Shown: piece after piece, positions 26,356 to 35,675 of the stretch
Layout: every line of letters starts with the position of its first letter
Numbering within the stretch: the first letter of the stretch is position 1
NCBI RefSeq assembly: GCF_017115025.1
Contig: NZ_JABXKM010000227.1
Location: 1-51,775 of the forward strand
Length of the DNA: 51,775 nucleotides
Source: Nostoc sp. NOS(2021)
GTDB taxonomy: Bacteria; Cyanobacteriota; Cyanobacteriia; Cyanobacteriales; Nostocaceae
Direction of reading: 5' to 3'
The notes under the pieces: model-generated
Databases searched by the model: none
Seen by the model: only the letters and a program-made list of their open reading frames with translations
What the model was told of the DNA's origin: nothing
Position numbers and translations under genes: made by a program

Positions 26356-27513
26356 ATGAGCGAGTCGCAACAACCAACACAAGTGGGTAAATTTCTAATT
26401 GAAGGGATGCAAGTTTATGCTGTGAAAGCTTTGCAGTCCATACAGCTTTGGTATCAACACACAATTAGAAGTTGGTTGAATGGACGCAGTGTGCAAAGCT
26501 TTGTGAGTCTGTTTCTCATCGGTACTTTTTTGAGTGTAGCAGTTGCCTCCTGCTCTGGAAGTAGTTCAGCTACCAAGGGTGATGTCAAGCTAAAACTCGT
26601 TTCTTTCTCTGTCACCAAAGCAGCTCATGACCAGATAATTCCCAAATTTGTCGAAAAGTGGAAGCAAGAACACAACCAAAACGTCACATTTGAGCAAAGT
26701 TATGGAGGTTCTGTAGCTCAAACGGCTGCTGTCATTGCAGGTTCGCAAGAAGCAGATATAGTACATTTGGCACTTCCCCTGGATGTCAACAAAATTCAGC
26801 AAGCGGGTTTAATTAAATCAGGTTGGGAAATAAAATCACCGAGAAGTGGTATTGTTAGTAGATCGGTTGCTGCGATCGTCACGCGCGAAGGCAATCCCAA
26901 AGGTATCAATACTTGGGCAGACTTAGCAAAAGATGGCGTGAAAGTAATTGCGGCTAACCCAAAAACTTCTGGTATTGCTATCTGGGAATTCTTGGCTTTT
27001 TGGGGTTCGGTCAGTCTGACAGGCGGTGATGATACGAAGGCATTAGATTATGTCACCAAAGTTTATAAAAACACCCCTATTCTGACAAAAGATGCCCGTG
27101 AAGCAAGCGATTTATTCTTCCAAAAAGGTGAAGGAGATGTCTTAATTAACTACGAAAACGAGGTAATTTTGAGCGGGAAAAATGGCACGAAGTTGCCTTA
27201 TATTATACCCCAAGTCAATATTTCTATTGATAATCCTGTTGCAGTAGTCGATAAAAACGTTGATAAACACCGTACAAGAGAAGTTGCACAAGCATTTGTT
27301 GATTTTCTTTACTCCACAGAAGCTCAACGGGAATTTGCAAAATTACAATATCGTCCTGTTAACCCCACCGTTACCCAAGAAGTCGCATCACAACATCCCC
27401 CAATTCAAACTTTATTCACATCTCAAGATTTAGGTGGCTGGGATATTATCCAGAAAAAGTTTTTTGCAGATGGAGCAATTTTTGACAAAGTGCAAGCTGC
27501 GAAGAAAGCATGA
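26356..27513 (+). CDS. sbpA: Sulfate-binding lipoprotein of an ABC transporter
   Basis: 385 residues. A long N-terminal cytosolic leader precedes the signal helix; the lipobox is VASC with Cys66. The mature part is a sulfate/thiosulfate-binding protein: LVSFSVTKAAHDQIIPKF, QSYGGSVAQTAAVIAG, NPKTSGIAIWEFLAFWG, VLINYENEV and NPVAVVDKNVDKH. After Cys66 there is no Met and no Cys in about 320 residues, as is seen in proteins made during sulfur starvation. No cysT/cysW/cysA permease genes follow; pstSCAB does, 84 bp downstream on the same strand. A perfect inverted repeat ends 19 bp upstream of the ATG. Confidence 0.93.
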   Translation: MSESQQPTQVGKFLIEGMQVYAVKALQSIQLWYQHTIRSWLNGRSVQSFVSLFLIGTFLSVAVASCSGSSSATKGDVKLKLVSFSVTKAAHDQIIPKFVEKWKQEHNQNVTFEQSYGGSVAQTAAVIAGSQEADIVHLALPLDVNKIQQAGLIKSGWEIKSPRSGIVSRSVAAIVTREGNPKGINTWADLAKDGVKVIAANPKTSGIAIWEFLAFWGSVSLTGGDDTKALDYVTKVYKNTPILTKDAREASDLFFQKGEGDVLINYENEVILSGKNGTKLPYIIPQVNISIDNPVAVVDKNVDKHRTREVAQAFVDFLYSTEAQREFAKLQYRPVNPTVTQEVASQHPPIQTLFTSQDLGGWDIIQKKFFADGAIFDKVQAAKKA

Positions 27514-27597
27514 TATCTTTTTTCTAATGCAGGATTCTCTACTTGCAGATAGGCAAGCATAAGCAATTCACAGTAACTTCATCTCAATTGATAATTT

Positions 27598-28599
27598 ATG
27601 AGCTTTCGTCGCAGATTTAAGAATAGTATTTTCCTGACATTTTTAATGATTATTGCCAGCAGTATCACTGCTTGTAGCAGTAATGAGGAAAAGAAAAGTC
27701 AGGTGAGTATTGATGGTGCAGCTGTAGGTTTTCCTATTTCTTTAGCAGTTGCAGAAGAATACGGTAAAGTCAAACCTGAAGCGAAAGTAAGCGTTGCCTC
27801 AAGCGGTACTGGTGGTGGTTTCAGTAAATTTTGTAATGGCGATCTTGATATAGCTGGTGCTTCTCGTACCATTAGAGATGAAGAAATCAAAAAATGTAAA
27901 AGCAAGAATATTGAATTTGTCGAGTTGCCTATAGCTTTAGATGGCATCGCTGTGATTGCTAACCGTAAAAATAACTTCGCCAAATGTCTAACTATTAAGG
28001 AACTGGGTACGATTTGGGGTGGCAAATCAGACGGCAAAATCTTGACATGGAATCAAGTTAATCCCAAGTTTCCTAACCAAAAGCTGAAGCTGTATGCACC
28101 ATCTTCTGATACGGGAACATTCGATTATATGACTCAAGCGGTGACTGGTAAAGCCAAGAATGGCCGTACAGACTACACTGCCACTCAGAATCAAAACCTT
28201 CTCGTACAAGGAGTGTCAGGTGATGTATCAGCTTTGGCTTATGTAGGGATATCTTACTACATTCAAAATCAAGATAAACTCAATCTAGTTGCTGTAGAAA
28301 GTCTTAAAGGGAAGTGTGAAAAACCAGTTCCAGTGGATAATGTAATTAAAAATATCTATACACCTTTGTCTCGTCCTCTGTTCATCTATGTCAGTAAAAA
28401 ATCCTTAGATACTAAGCCAGCAGTAAAAGAATTTGTGAATTTTTATCTAGAAAATTCTTGGAAGTGGGTAGATAGTGTTGGTTATGTAGCATTACCTGAT
28501 GAAGCTTACGTCAAAGTCAAACAAAAATTTGCTACTGGTGAAACTGGGACAAAGTTTAAAAAAGCAAAACCAGGTGAACCGATCACAAACTTTATTTAA
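27598..28599 (+). CDS. pstS: Phosphate-binding lipoprotein of the Pst transporter
   Basis: 333 residues. Lipobox ITAC with Cys26. The PstS/PBP-like fold reads VSIDGAAVGFPISLAVAEEY, SVASSGTGGGFSKFCNGDLDIAGASR (phosphate-contacting Ser/Thr/Gly loop), DGIAVIANRKN and LKLYAPSSDTGTFDYM. This long-loop type is common in cyanobacteria. Unlike SbpA, it keeps several Cys in the mature part. First pst gene; 84 bp after sbpA and 49 bp before pstC. Confidence 0.93.
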   Translation: MSFRRRFKNSIFLTFLMIIASSITACSSNEEKKSQVSIDGAAVGFPISLAVAEEYGKVKPEAKVSVASSGTGGGFSKFCNGDLDIAGASRTIRDEEIKKCKSKNIEFVELPIALDGIAVIANRKNNFAKCLTIKELGTIWGGKSDGKILTWNQVNPKFPNQKLKLYAPSSDTGTFDYMTQAVTGKAKNGRTDYTATQNQNLLVQGVSGDVSALAYVGISYYIQNQDKLNLVAVESLKGKCEKPVPVDNVIKNIYTPLSRPLFIYVSKKSLDTKPAVKEFVNFYLENSWKWVDSVGYVALPDEAYVKVKQKFATGETGTKFKKAKPGEPITNFI

Positions 28600-28648
28600 A
28601 TTAAGTCTTAGGCATTGTAGTCTGAGTGTAGTTAAAACTTAACTGTTT

Positions 28649-29590
28649 ATGCAAAATACCAATTTTCAAGACGATCCTTATCTATTATCCAGACAGTCAC
28701 TAGAGAAAAATGCATCTGAAGATATCTCAGAGAAGATTGTTGCGGCGATTTTATTTGCTTGCGCTTTAGTCTCGGTTTTGACTACCTTTGGTATTGTCGT
28801 AATTATCTTTCAGGAGACATTCGGTTTTTTCCAAGAAGTTTCCTTTGCCCAATTCTTTCTTGATACTAAATGGACACCGTTATTTGCCAATAGACATTTT
28901 GGTGTTTGGCCGTTGATTAATGGCACTTTCTTGACTACAGCTATTGCAATGGCAGTTGCTATTCCTCTAGGTTTATCTTCTGCGATTTATTTAAGTGAGT
29001 ATGCCCAACCCAAAGTAGCAGCAATTTTACGTCCAGCAGTGGAACTTTTAGCGGGAATACCTACAGTAGTATATGGTTACTTTGCGCTGTTGTTCCTTAC
29101 ACCATTGCTGCGGAATTTTATCCCTCTGGAAATATTCAACGCTTTGAGTGCAGGGTTAATGATGGGGGTAATGATTACTCCTACTGTTGGTTCTATCAGC
29201 TTAGATGCTATTCGAGCAGTTCCACGCTCTTTGCGAGAAGGATCTTATGCTTTAGGTATCACTAAACTGGAAACCATTTTTAAAGTAGTTCTACCAGCCG
29301 CGCTTTCTGGAATCATCGCTTCAATTATATTGGGTATTTCTCGCGCTGTGGGTGAAACAATGACAGTCCTCATTGCCGCCGGACAACAACCAAGACTAAC
29401 TGTTAATTTTGCGGAATCAGTAGAAACAATGACAGCCTATATGGCACAAATTTCTGGGGGAGATAGTCCGCGTGGTAGTCTGAATTTCAAGACATTATAT
29501 GCTGTAGGCGCTGTTCTGTTTCTACTTACCCTTGCTTTGAATATTGTTAGTTACTGGATTGCTAATCGCTTTAAAGAAAAATACGACTAA
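28649..29590 (+). CDS. pstC: Phosphate ABC transporter permease PstC
   Basis: 313 residues, six membrane helices. PstC features are the N-terminal FGIVVIIFQETFGFF helix, the periplasmic FLDTKWTPLFANRHFGVWPLI, and the EAA loop LREGSYALGITKLETIFKVVLPAALSG. The C-terminal GETMTVLIAAGQQPRL is typical of PstC. Separated from pstA by 6 bp. Confidence 0.95.
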   Translation: MQNTNFQDDPYLLSRQSLEKNASEDISEKIVAAILFACALVSVLTTFGIVVIIFQETFGFFQEVSFAQFFLDTKWTPLFANRHFGVWPLINGTFLTTAIAMAVAIPLGLSSAIYLSEYAQPKVAAILRPAVELLAGIPTVVYGYFALLFLTPLLRNFIPLEIFNALSAGLMMGVMITPTVGSISLDAIRAVPRSLREGSYALGITKLETIFKVVLPAALSGIIASIILGISRAVGETMTVLIAAGQQPRLTVNFAESVETMTAYMAQISGGDSPRGSLNFKTLYAVGAVLFLLTLALNIVSYWIANRFKEKYD

Positions 29591-29596
29591 ATAGAT

Positions 29597-30496
29597 ATGG
29601 CTACAAGTTATCAACAAGATGATTCTCTAGATTCTGCGGCAGAATTTACCGATAATGTTGAGAGTAGGGAGACATTAGGGAAAGTATTTGAAGGACTTTT
29701 TTTGTTAGGATTGCTGATTGGTTTATTTATCCTAGCATTGCTACTTTTTGATATTTTTCGAGACGGATTAGGCAGATTTTTGTCACCCGGCTTTCTCACG
29801 GAAACTCCTTCTCGTTTTCCTGACCAAGGTGGTATTCGTCCTGCGATTATCAGCAGCATTCTTTTGGGATCTGTTGTAATTTTCGTCACTGTCCCCATTG
29901 GTGTTGGAGCAGCTTTATATCTAGAAGAGTACGCACCTAAAGCTTGGTGGACAGCGATTATTGAAATTAATATCAGTAATCTGGCGGGTGTGCCTTCTAT
30001 TGTCTATGGATTGCTGGGTTTAGGAGTTTTCAATTATTTGCTTGGGTTTGGCCCCGCTTTGATTTCTGGAGCGTTGACTTTATCTTTGTTGTCTTTGCCA
30101 GTAATTATTGTGACAGCTAGAGAAGCAATTCGCGCCGTCCCGGATTCCTTGAGAAATGCTTCTTACGGATTAGGTGTCACCAAATGGCGAACTATCAGCA
30201 ATCATGTCATACCCTATGCTGTTCCTGGTATTTTGACGGGGGTGATTATCTCTGTATCCCGCGCTATTGGTGATGCAGCCTCTCTGATTGTTGTAGGTGC
30301 TGTGGGTTTTCTCACCTTTAACCCTGGTTTATTTCAGAGGTTTATGGCATTACCCATTCAAATTTACAGTTATATAACTCGTCCTGAACCGGGTTTTGCT
30401 AGTGCAGCAGCAGCGACAATTATTGCGTTGTTACTCTTGATTTTAGTTTTAAATGGTGTAGCAATTTATATTCGACAACGCTTCTCAATAAATTAG
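29597..30496 (+). CDS. pstA: Phosphate ABC transporter permease PstA
   Basis: 299 residues, six membrane helices, partner of PstC. The EAA loop reads LRNASYGLGVTKWRTISNHVIPYAVPG; IGDAASLIVVGAVGFLTFNP corresponds to the conserved PstA segment near helix 5. Tight spacing with pstC and 51 bp before pstB indicate one operon. Confidence 0.95.
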   Translation: MATSYQQDDSLDSAAEFTDNVESRETLGKVFEGLFLLGLLIGLFILALLLFDIFRDGLGRFLSPGFLTETPSRFPDQGGIRPAIISSILLGSVVIFVTVPIGVGAALYLEEYAPKAWWTAIIEINISNLAGVPSIVYGLLGLGVFNYLLGFGPALISGALTLSLLSLPVIIVTAREAIRAVPDSLRNASYGLGVTKWRTISNHVIPYAVPGILTGVIISVSRAIGDAASLIVVGAVGFLTFNPGLFQRFMALPIQIYSYITRPEPGFASAAAATIIALLLLILVLNGVAIYIRQRFSIN

Positions 30497-30547
30497 GTAA
30501 TTAAATATCTAATTAGATATATTCACAGATATTAGGAGTTCAGCCAA

Positions 30548-31375
30548 ATGACTTATAGCAATAGTAGAAGTCAATCAGATAGTGCCATAATCGACCAAGA
30601 GAAGGGCGTATTTAATGTTGAAGGTGTGAAAGTTTTCTATGGAGGATTTCTGGCACTTTTAGATGTCTACCTAAAGATTCCTGAAAAACAAATTATTGCT
30701 TTTATTGGGCCTTCAGGATGTGGTAAAAGTACCTTACTGCGTTGCTTCAACCGCATGAATGATTTAATTCCAGGAGCTAAGGTTGAAGGTAGACTGAATT
30801 ACCGCGATCGCAACATTTACGATCCTAAGATAAATTCTGTAAAATTAAGACGACAAGTCGGAATGGTTTTTCAAAGACCGAATCCTTTTCCTAAGTCAAT
30901 ATACGAAAATATTTCCTTTGGCCCGCGTGCTAACGGTTATAAAGGTAACGTTGATGAATTGGTGGAAGATTCTCTCAGACGCGCTGCTATCTGGGATGAA
31001 GTCAAGGATAAACTTAAAGAGAAGGGAACTGCATTGTCTGGCGGACAACAGCAACGGCTTTGCATAGCCCGTGCGATCGCCATGAAGCCAGATGTATTAT
31101 TGATGGATGAACCATGTTCTGCTCTCGACCCAATTTCTAGCCGCCAAGTAGAAGAACTCTGCTTAGAACTCAAGGAGCAATACACCATCATTATGGTGAC
31201 TCACAATATGCAGCAAGCTTCTAGAGTGGCAGATTTCACCGCTTTCTTCAATACAGAAATTGACGAGCATGGCAAACGTCGCGGAAAATTAGTTGAGTTT
31301 AATCCTACAGCCCAAATGTTCAGTTCTCCTCAAACCAAAGAAGCTGAAGATTATATCAGTGGACGTTTCGGTTAA
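30548..31375 (+). CDS. pstB: Phosphate ABC transporter ATP-binding protein PstB
   Basis: 275 residues. Walker [10 protein letters not shown], PstB-specific [15 protein letters not shown]-loop [16 protein letters not shown], signature LSGGQQQR, Walker [14 protein letters not shown] and switch [10 protein letters not shown]. Energises PstCA import of phosphate. Last gene of the sbpA-pstSCAB run; no PhoU gene follows. Confidence 0.96.
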   Translation: MTYSNSRSQSDSAIIDQEKGVFNVEGVKVFYGGFLALLDVYLKIPEKQIIAFIGPSGCGKSTLLRCFNRMNDLIPGAKVEGRLNYRDRNIYDPKINSVKLRRQVGMVFQRPNPFPKSIYENISFGPRANGYKGNVDELVEDSLRRAAIWDEVKDKLKEKGTALSGGQQQRLCIARAIAMKPDVLLMDEPCSALDPISSRQVEELCLELKEQYTIIMVTHNMQQASRVADFTAFFNTEIDEHGKRRGKLVEFNPTAQMFSSPQTKEAEDYISGRFG

Positions 31376-31553
31376 AGAGACATCACACCGGAGGGGGAAA
31401 GGTAAAAGCCAAGTTCAGTAACTATTTGCAGTAATCCAGTTTTGGTCTAAAAACCTGGATTAATCTCTCCTTAAACAAGAGGAGGGAACTGATTTTTCTG
31501 TCTACAAATTCCCCCGTACAAGCTGAGACTAGGTAAAATACATATATCTAACC

Positions 31554-31826
31554 ATGAATAAAAGATATACAGTAGTGGAAATTCAAGAATTAAAAGCATT
31601 GATTAAAGAAACTATGCGTGAAGTTTTGCAAGAAGAAAGACTTCGCCTCTGCCAAATTCTTATTCCTTACATAAGTGATGATGAGCAACGCGAACTTGAA
31701 GCCGAGTTTGGTGTACCTTCAGATGATGCTGAGGATGAAGTAATTGATCTGACCGATTGGGTAAGATATGGCAATAAAATTTCGCAAAAAAGCGATAAGA
31801 TGTCGAAAATATTCGGGAGCAAATAA
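31554..31826 (+). CDS. Antitoxin-like protein of a RelE-type pair
   Basis: 90 residues. The N-terminal part KRYTVVEIQELKALIKETMREVLQEER is a helix typical of small cyanobacterial antitoxins, followed by acidic DDEQRELEAEFGVPSDDAEDEVIDLTDW. The family normally stops soon after the WVxxGxKIS motif; here the frame runs on for about 15 residues because the overlapping toxin start has been altered. The toxin ATG (31768) overlaps its 3' end. Confidence 0.65.
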   Translation: MNKRYTVVEIQELKALIKETMREVLQEERLRLCQILIPYISDDEQRELEAEFGVPSDDAEDEVIDLTDWVRYGNKISQKSDKMSKIFGSK

Positions 31827-32023
31827 AATAAATTGTGATTGCTGTCGAAGACCAAGGCATTATCCCGTTTACAGAACTAGATATCAAAAAGATGAAAGGT
31901 GATTGGGAGGGATTTTACAGACTACGTATAGGTAAAAACAGAATTATTTTTACAGTCGATATTGATTCCAAAGACATCGAAATTTACGCCATTGGTGCGA
32001 GAGGAGATGTTTATAAAAAATAA
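31768..32023 (+). pseudogene. RelE-type toxin with frameshift/deletion and stop
   Basis: Begins ATGGCAATAAAATTTCGC (MAIKFRKKAIR), the usual start of these RelE toxins. The frame then breaks; in another frame ENIREQIK-stop-IVIAVEDQGIIPFTELDIKK resumes, followed by GDWEGFYRLRIGKNRIIF and IEIYAIGARGDVYK, the conserved toxin core. A short deletion plus a TAA (31826 area) separate the two parts. A 62-residue C-terminal piece could still be made from 31835 but would lack the N-terminal helices. Confidence 0.65.
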
Positions 32024-32138
32024 TTCGTAATTAGTAGTTCACTAACTGAGAATTACCAAAGTAATTCTGGAAAATATACTGAGGCTTGACAGTAATTAAT
32101 TGAAGTAAAATTTCAGTTTAGTACTTATATTGTGTATT

Positions 32139-32564
32139 ATGTTTAAGCCTCTGTCATTTGCTTTAGTTGGAGCTACCATTCTAGTTGCATCAATCAATAA
32201 TCCCAGTGCTACCTTAGCTCGAACTTGTGCTTCTAAGTGTGGTTCGCACCCAATTCAGTTTACACCTGGGCAATACATCCGAGTTGAAGTTATAAATAGC
32301 ACACCGAACCTGATTAAAATCCAAAAACCCTCTGGGACTGATGCAATATCCTTGAATCCAGGGCAGAAATTAAATTTAGAACAAATAGAGGGTACAGAAC
32401 CAAATACATCTCTGATATTTTGGAGCGAAACAGGTTTATCACTACAAGCAATTGTCTCGAAACCTAACTTTGGTACATTGCGGCTGGAACTCCGTCCGAC
32501 TTTGCGTTCTTCGGGCGATCGCTCGTTATATATTATGGATGATGGTAGGATAAACGTGTTTTAG
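32139..32564 (+). CDS. Secreted hypothetical protein
   Basis: 141 residues from ATG 32139; an upstream TTG (32130) is less likely. A Sec signal peptide (FKPLSFALVGATILVASINNPSATLA) is followed by a Cys pair CASKCG, probably a disulfide in the periplasm, then a beta-rich domain (PGQYIRVEVINSTPNLIKIQ). No named family. The long AT-rich gap upstream suggests its own promoter. Confidence 0.6.
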   Translation: MFKPLSFALVGATILVASINNPSATLARTCASKCGSHPIQFTPGQYIRVEVINSTPNLIKIQKPSGTDAISLNPGQKLNLEQIEGTEPNTSLIFWSETGLSLQAIVSKPNFGTLRLELRPTLRSSGDRSLYIMDDGRINVF

Positions 32565-32646
32565 ATCGCAAATAATGTTATTAGTTATGAGTTAAGAAAC
32601 AAGTTTCAATTCAACACTCATAACTGAAAACTTCTAACTTTATATT

Positions 32647-34746
32647 GTGCTAGACCGACCTGTATCTGAACTCTCAAAGCCTCGCAGGCGCTTACCCGAT
32701 CAGCGCTGGCAAATTTATCCACAAAAACCAGAATTTGCCCAAAATCTGGCAGCTTTGACAAATCTTTCACCCATTGTCAGCCAGTTGTTGATTAATCGGG
32801 GTATGGAAACACCAGAACAGGTACAAGCATTTTTAAATCCAGAGTCTTTAGTCTTACCTTCGCCGTTGGAAGATTTCCCAGATTTGGCGATTAGTTTGGA
32901 GTTATTGCAAAATGCGATCGCTTCTCAAACTAAAATTGCTATTTGTGGTGACTACGATGCTGATGGGATGACCAGCACTGCTCTACTTTTACGTAGTCTC
33001 CGCACTTTAGGCGCACAGGTAGATTATGCTATCCCCAGTCGGATGCACGAAGGCTATGGCATTAATAAACGCATAGTTGAAGAATTTCACGGCGAAGGTG
33101 TAGGGCTAATTCTGACTGTAGATAATGGCATCTCTGCGTTTGAACCAGTTGCTAGAGCTAGAGAACTTGGTCTAGCAGTGATTATCACCGATCACCACGA
33201 TATCCCCCAAAAATTACCGCCAGCTAACGCTATCCTCAACCCCAAACTAATAGCTGAATCCTCACCTTATCGGGGTGTTGCTGGTGTTGGCGTTGCCTAC
33301 ATTTTAGCAGTGTCTCTAGCACAACAGCTAGGGGAGACTAAGGGGTTGATCCAGCCGATGCTAGCACTATTTACACTGGGAACGATCGCAGATTTAGCTC
33401 CCTTAACTGGCGTAAATCGCCGTTGGGTGAAACGTGGTTTACAGCATTTACCCAAATCCAATTTACCTGGGGTGCGGGCATTAATTCAGGTAGGTGGCGT
33501 CCAGACGAGGGAAAATGAGAGAGCAGGAGGAGATGAAGAAAAACTTCAAAATCCAAAATCCAAAATCCAAAATCCAAAATCACTAAAGCCTGAAGATATC
33601 GGTTTTCGCCTGGGGCCGCGAATTAATGCTATTGGGCGGCTTGGTAATCCCCAGACTGTGATTGAATTGCTGACTACAGATGATATGGGGGTGGCGCTGG
33701 AACTCGCAATGCAGTGCGAACAAACTAATACTAGTCGCCAGTTAATGTGTGAGCAAATTGAACAAGAAGCGATCGCTTATGTAGAGACAGAATTTGTTGC
33801 ATCTCTACAGCAAGACCGTGTATTAATTGTTGTTCAACCCAATTGGCATCATGGCGTTATTGGGATTGTCGCCTCCCGCTTGGTGGAACGTTACGGTGTT
33901 CCCGTATTTATCGGTACTTATGAGGATGAGCAACATATACGCGGTTCTGCACGCTCAATTCCAGAGTTTCATGTGTTTGAAGCTTTGGAATATTGTCACG
34001 ATTTACTAGGCAAATTTGGTGGACACAAAGCAGCCGGGGGATTCTCTCTACCCGCAGAGAATTTACAGATGGTGCGATCGCGTTTAATTGAGTTTGCTAA
34101 CCAGTGTCTTGAACCCCAGCATCTCAAGCCTCTGCTCAAAATTGATGCCGAAGTCAACCTCAATCATATCAATCAGCAGCTTTATCAACAGCTTAATGCT
34201 CTACACCCCTGCGGTATGGACAACCCCGATCCAGTTTTCTGGACACCTAATGTCCAAGTGGTTGAGCAAAAAATTGTTGGCAAGGGTCACATTAAACTGA
34301 CAATTGCCCAAACTGTCGATAATCAGGAGTATAAAATCAAAGCGATCGCTTGGCGTTGGGGCGACTATTTCCGCTTACCACCACGAGTGGATCTCGCTTA
34401 CAAACTGCGAGAAAATTACTTTAACGGTAACACCACCATTGAGCTAGAATTAATCGGTGTCAGACTGCCAATTCAGCTTCAACAATTTTTTGCTTCGCCA
34501 CCTATTCCGTCAAGCACCACCTTTGAGTACAACCAGCGACATTTCACTTGTGGTTTCTATAAAAACGGTATTCAAGCAGAATTAAGAATTAAAAATTCTG
34601 AAGGCAAAGTCTTAGCGATGCAGCCAGGACATATAATTGGTTTGCTAGGCACTAATCGTCAAAACGCCAAAGAAGTTGATATCTCTCAACCACAATATGA
34701 CAATATTATCCAAGCTGCTCTTCAGGCGTTATCAGTTAAGAGTTAG
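32647..34746 (+). CDS. recJ: Single-stranded-DNA exonuclease RecJ
   Basis: 699 residues from a GTG start (no ATG in frame nearby). A 5'-3' ssDNA exonuclease of the DHH family acting in recombination and mismatch repair. DHH motifs: CGDYDADGMTS, VDNGISA, ITDHHDIP and the DHHA1 glycine motif LGKFGGHKAAGGFSLP near residue 455. An OB-like domain and a C-terminal extension follow. Residues about 292-312 (EKLQNPKSKIQNPKS) are encoded by a five-copy CAAAATC heptad repeat inside the nuclease domain, an in-frame insertion not expected in the family. Confidence 0.93.
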   Translation: MLDRPVSELSKPRRRLPDQRWQIYPQKPEFAQNLAALTNLSPIVSQLLINRGMETPEQVQAFLNPESLVLPSPLEDFPDLAISLELLQNAIASQTKIAICGDYDADGMTSTALLLRSLRTLGAQVDYAIPSRMHEGYGINKRIVEEFHGEGVGLILTVDNGISAFEPVARARELGLAVIITDHHDIPQKLPPANAILNPKLIAESSPYRGVAGVGVAYILAVSLAQQLGETKGLIQPMLALFTLGTIADLAPLTGVNRRWVKRGLQHLPKSNLPGVRALIQVGGVQTRENERAGGDEEKLQNPKSKIQNPKSLKPEDIGFRLGPRINAIGRLGNPQTVIELLTTDDMGVALELAMQCEQTNTSRQLMCEQIEQEAIAYVETEFVASLQQDRVLIVVQPNWHHGVIGIVASRLVERYGVPVFIGTYEDEQHIRGSARSIPEFHVFEALEYCHDLLGKFGGHKAAGGFSLPAENLQMVRSRLIEFANQCLEPQHLKPLLKIDAEVNLNHINQQLYQQLNALHPCGMDNPDPVFWTPNVQVVEQKIVGKGHIKLTIAQTVDNQEYKIKAIAWRWGDYFRLPPRVDLAYKLRENYFNGNTTIELELIGVRLPIQLQQFFASPPIPSSTTFEYNQRHFTCGFYKNGIQAELRIKNSEGKVLAMQPGHIIGLLGTNRQNAKEVDISQPQYDNIIQAALQALSVKS
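33547..33581. repeat. Heptanucleotide STRR inside recJ
   Basis: Five perfect tandem copies of CAAAATC. Because 7 is not a multiple of 3, the repeat cycles through all three frames as QNPKSKI; total insertion length must have been frame-neutral to keep recJ open. Confidence 0.9.
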
Positions 34747-34877
34747 GAGTTAGAAGTTAGGAGTTCTTAATTAACTTATCACTTGTAACTGTGACACTGT
34801 GAGTGCTGATTTATGAGTATGAGTTGAGAATAAAATTTAATTCCTCACTCCTAACTCTCAATCAGCACTCACCAATC

Positions 34878-35012
34878 TTATAGGTTGCCGTTGCGAAATG
34901 CCAGCACAAAGATTACTGCTGGGCCAGCAATCACGATTAGCGCCACGGACAACAATTGGAAAATAACTTCCCAATTGATACTGGTAAAAGCGTTAAACAA
35001 AGTGTCAAACAT
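34878..35012 (-). CDS. psb30: Photosystem II protein Psb30 (Ycf12)
   Basis: 44 residues, too short for most gene finders. One membrane helix: [19 protein letters not shown], then [14 protein letters not shown], which matches the Ycf12/Psb30 pattern (FQL..ALI..GP.VI..LA.R.GNL). Psb30 sits at the periphery of the photosystem II core near cytochrome b559. CTTCTCC-side GGAGAAGAGG upstream of the ATG gives a good ribosome-binding site. Confidence 0.8.
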   Translation of the reverse strand: MFDTLFNAFTSINWEVIFQLLSVALIVIAGPAVIFVLAFRNGNL

Positions 35013-35219
35013 TTTTCCTCTTCTCCTGCCAATAGTCTTGAAAAATTCAATAACTTAGTTACAAAACCCGCAATCGATTATATCTGGCTATGGCCTGTTA
35101 GATTTAATTTACTTAACAAAATTATAAGAAAAGATATAAAAATGTAAAATAGGGGGACTGGGAAAAATTTTTCTCAATCCCCAATCCCTAAATCCCCAGT
35201 CCCTAATACCTAATCCAAA

Positions 35220-35570
35220 ATGTCAACTTGGCAATGTGTAAAGCAATGTGGAGCCTGCTGTAATCTTGATCCAGCAGAGCGTCCAGATTTGGAAGACTAT
35301 CTCTCACCACCAGAACTAGAACTCTACCTCAGTATGGTAGGCGAAGACGGATGGTGCGTTAATTTCGACCATACCACGCGAGAATGTCGCATCTACTCAA
35401 ATCGTCCTCGCTTCTGCCGTGTGGAATCAGAAGTGTTTCAAGATATGTATGGGGTTGAGCCAGAAGAAGTCAACGATTTTGCTATTGACTGCTGTCGCCA
35501 GCAAATAGAGGGAGTATATGGCGATCGCAGTTTGGAAATACTACGCTTCAATAAAGCTGTTGGGCTTTGA
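35220..35570 (+). CDS. YkgJ-family cysteine-cluster protein
   Basis: 116 residues with a zinc/iron-chelating cluster: KQCGACCNL at the N-terminus, WCVNFD, ECRIYSNRPRFCR and DCCRQQ. The cysteine spacing matches the YkgJ (Zn/Fe-chelating) family, function unknown. It precedes the two GDT1/Mnx half genes by about 105 bp on the same strand. Confidence 0.85.
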   Translation: MSTWQCVKQCGACCNLDPAERPDLEDYLSPPELELYLSMVGEDGWCVNFDHTTRECRIYSNRPRFCRVESEVFQDMYGVEPEEVNDFAIDCCRQQIEGVYGDRSLEILRFNKAVGL

Positions 35571-35675
35571 CACTCCACCGCTTCTTTTTGTCTATAGGGT
35601 TGCAATTTATTACAAGAATCTGAGAAAATGATAGAATTATGAAAACAACCTAGCAACAAAACTACACTACTGCTT

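Noticed and set aside
33547-33581. CRISPR-like array
   Set aside because: Direct tandem 7-bp units without spacers; the same applies to the other heptad runs.
34956-35147. 63-codon open frame on the plus strand
   Set aside because: Antisense to psb30, no family features.
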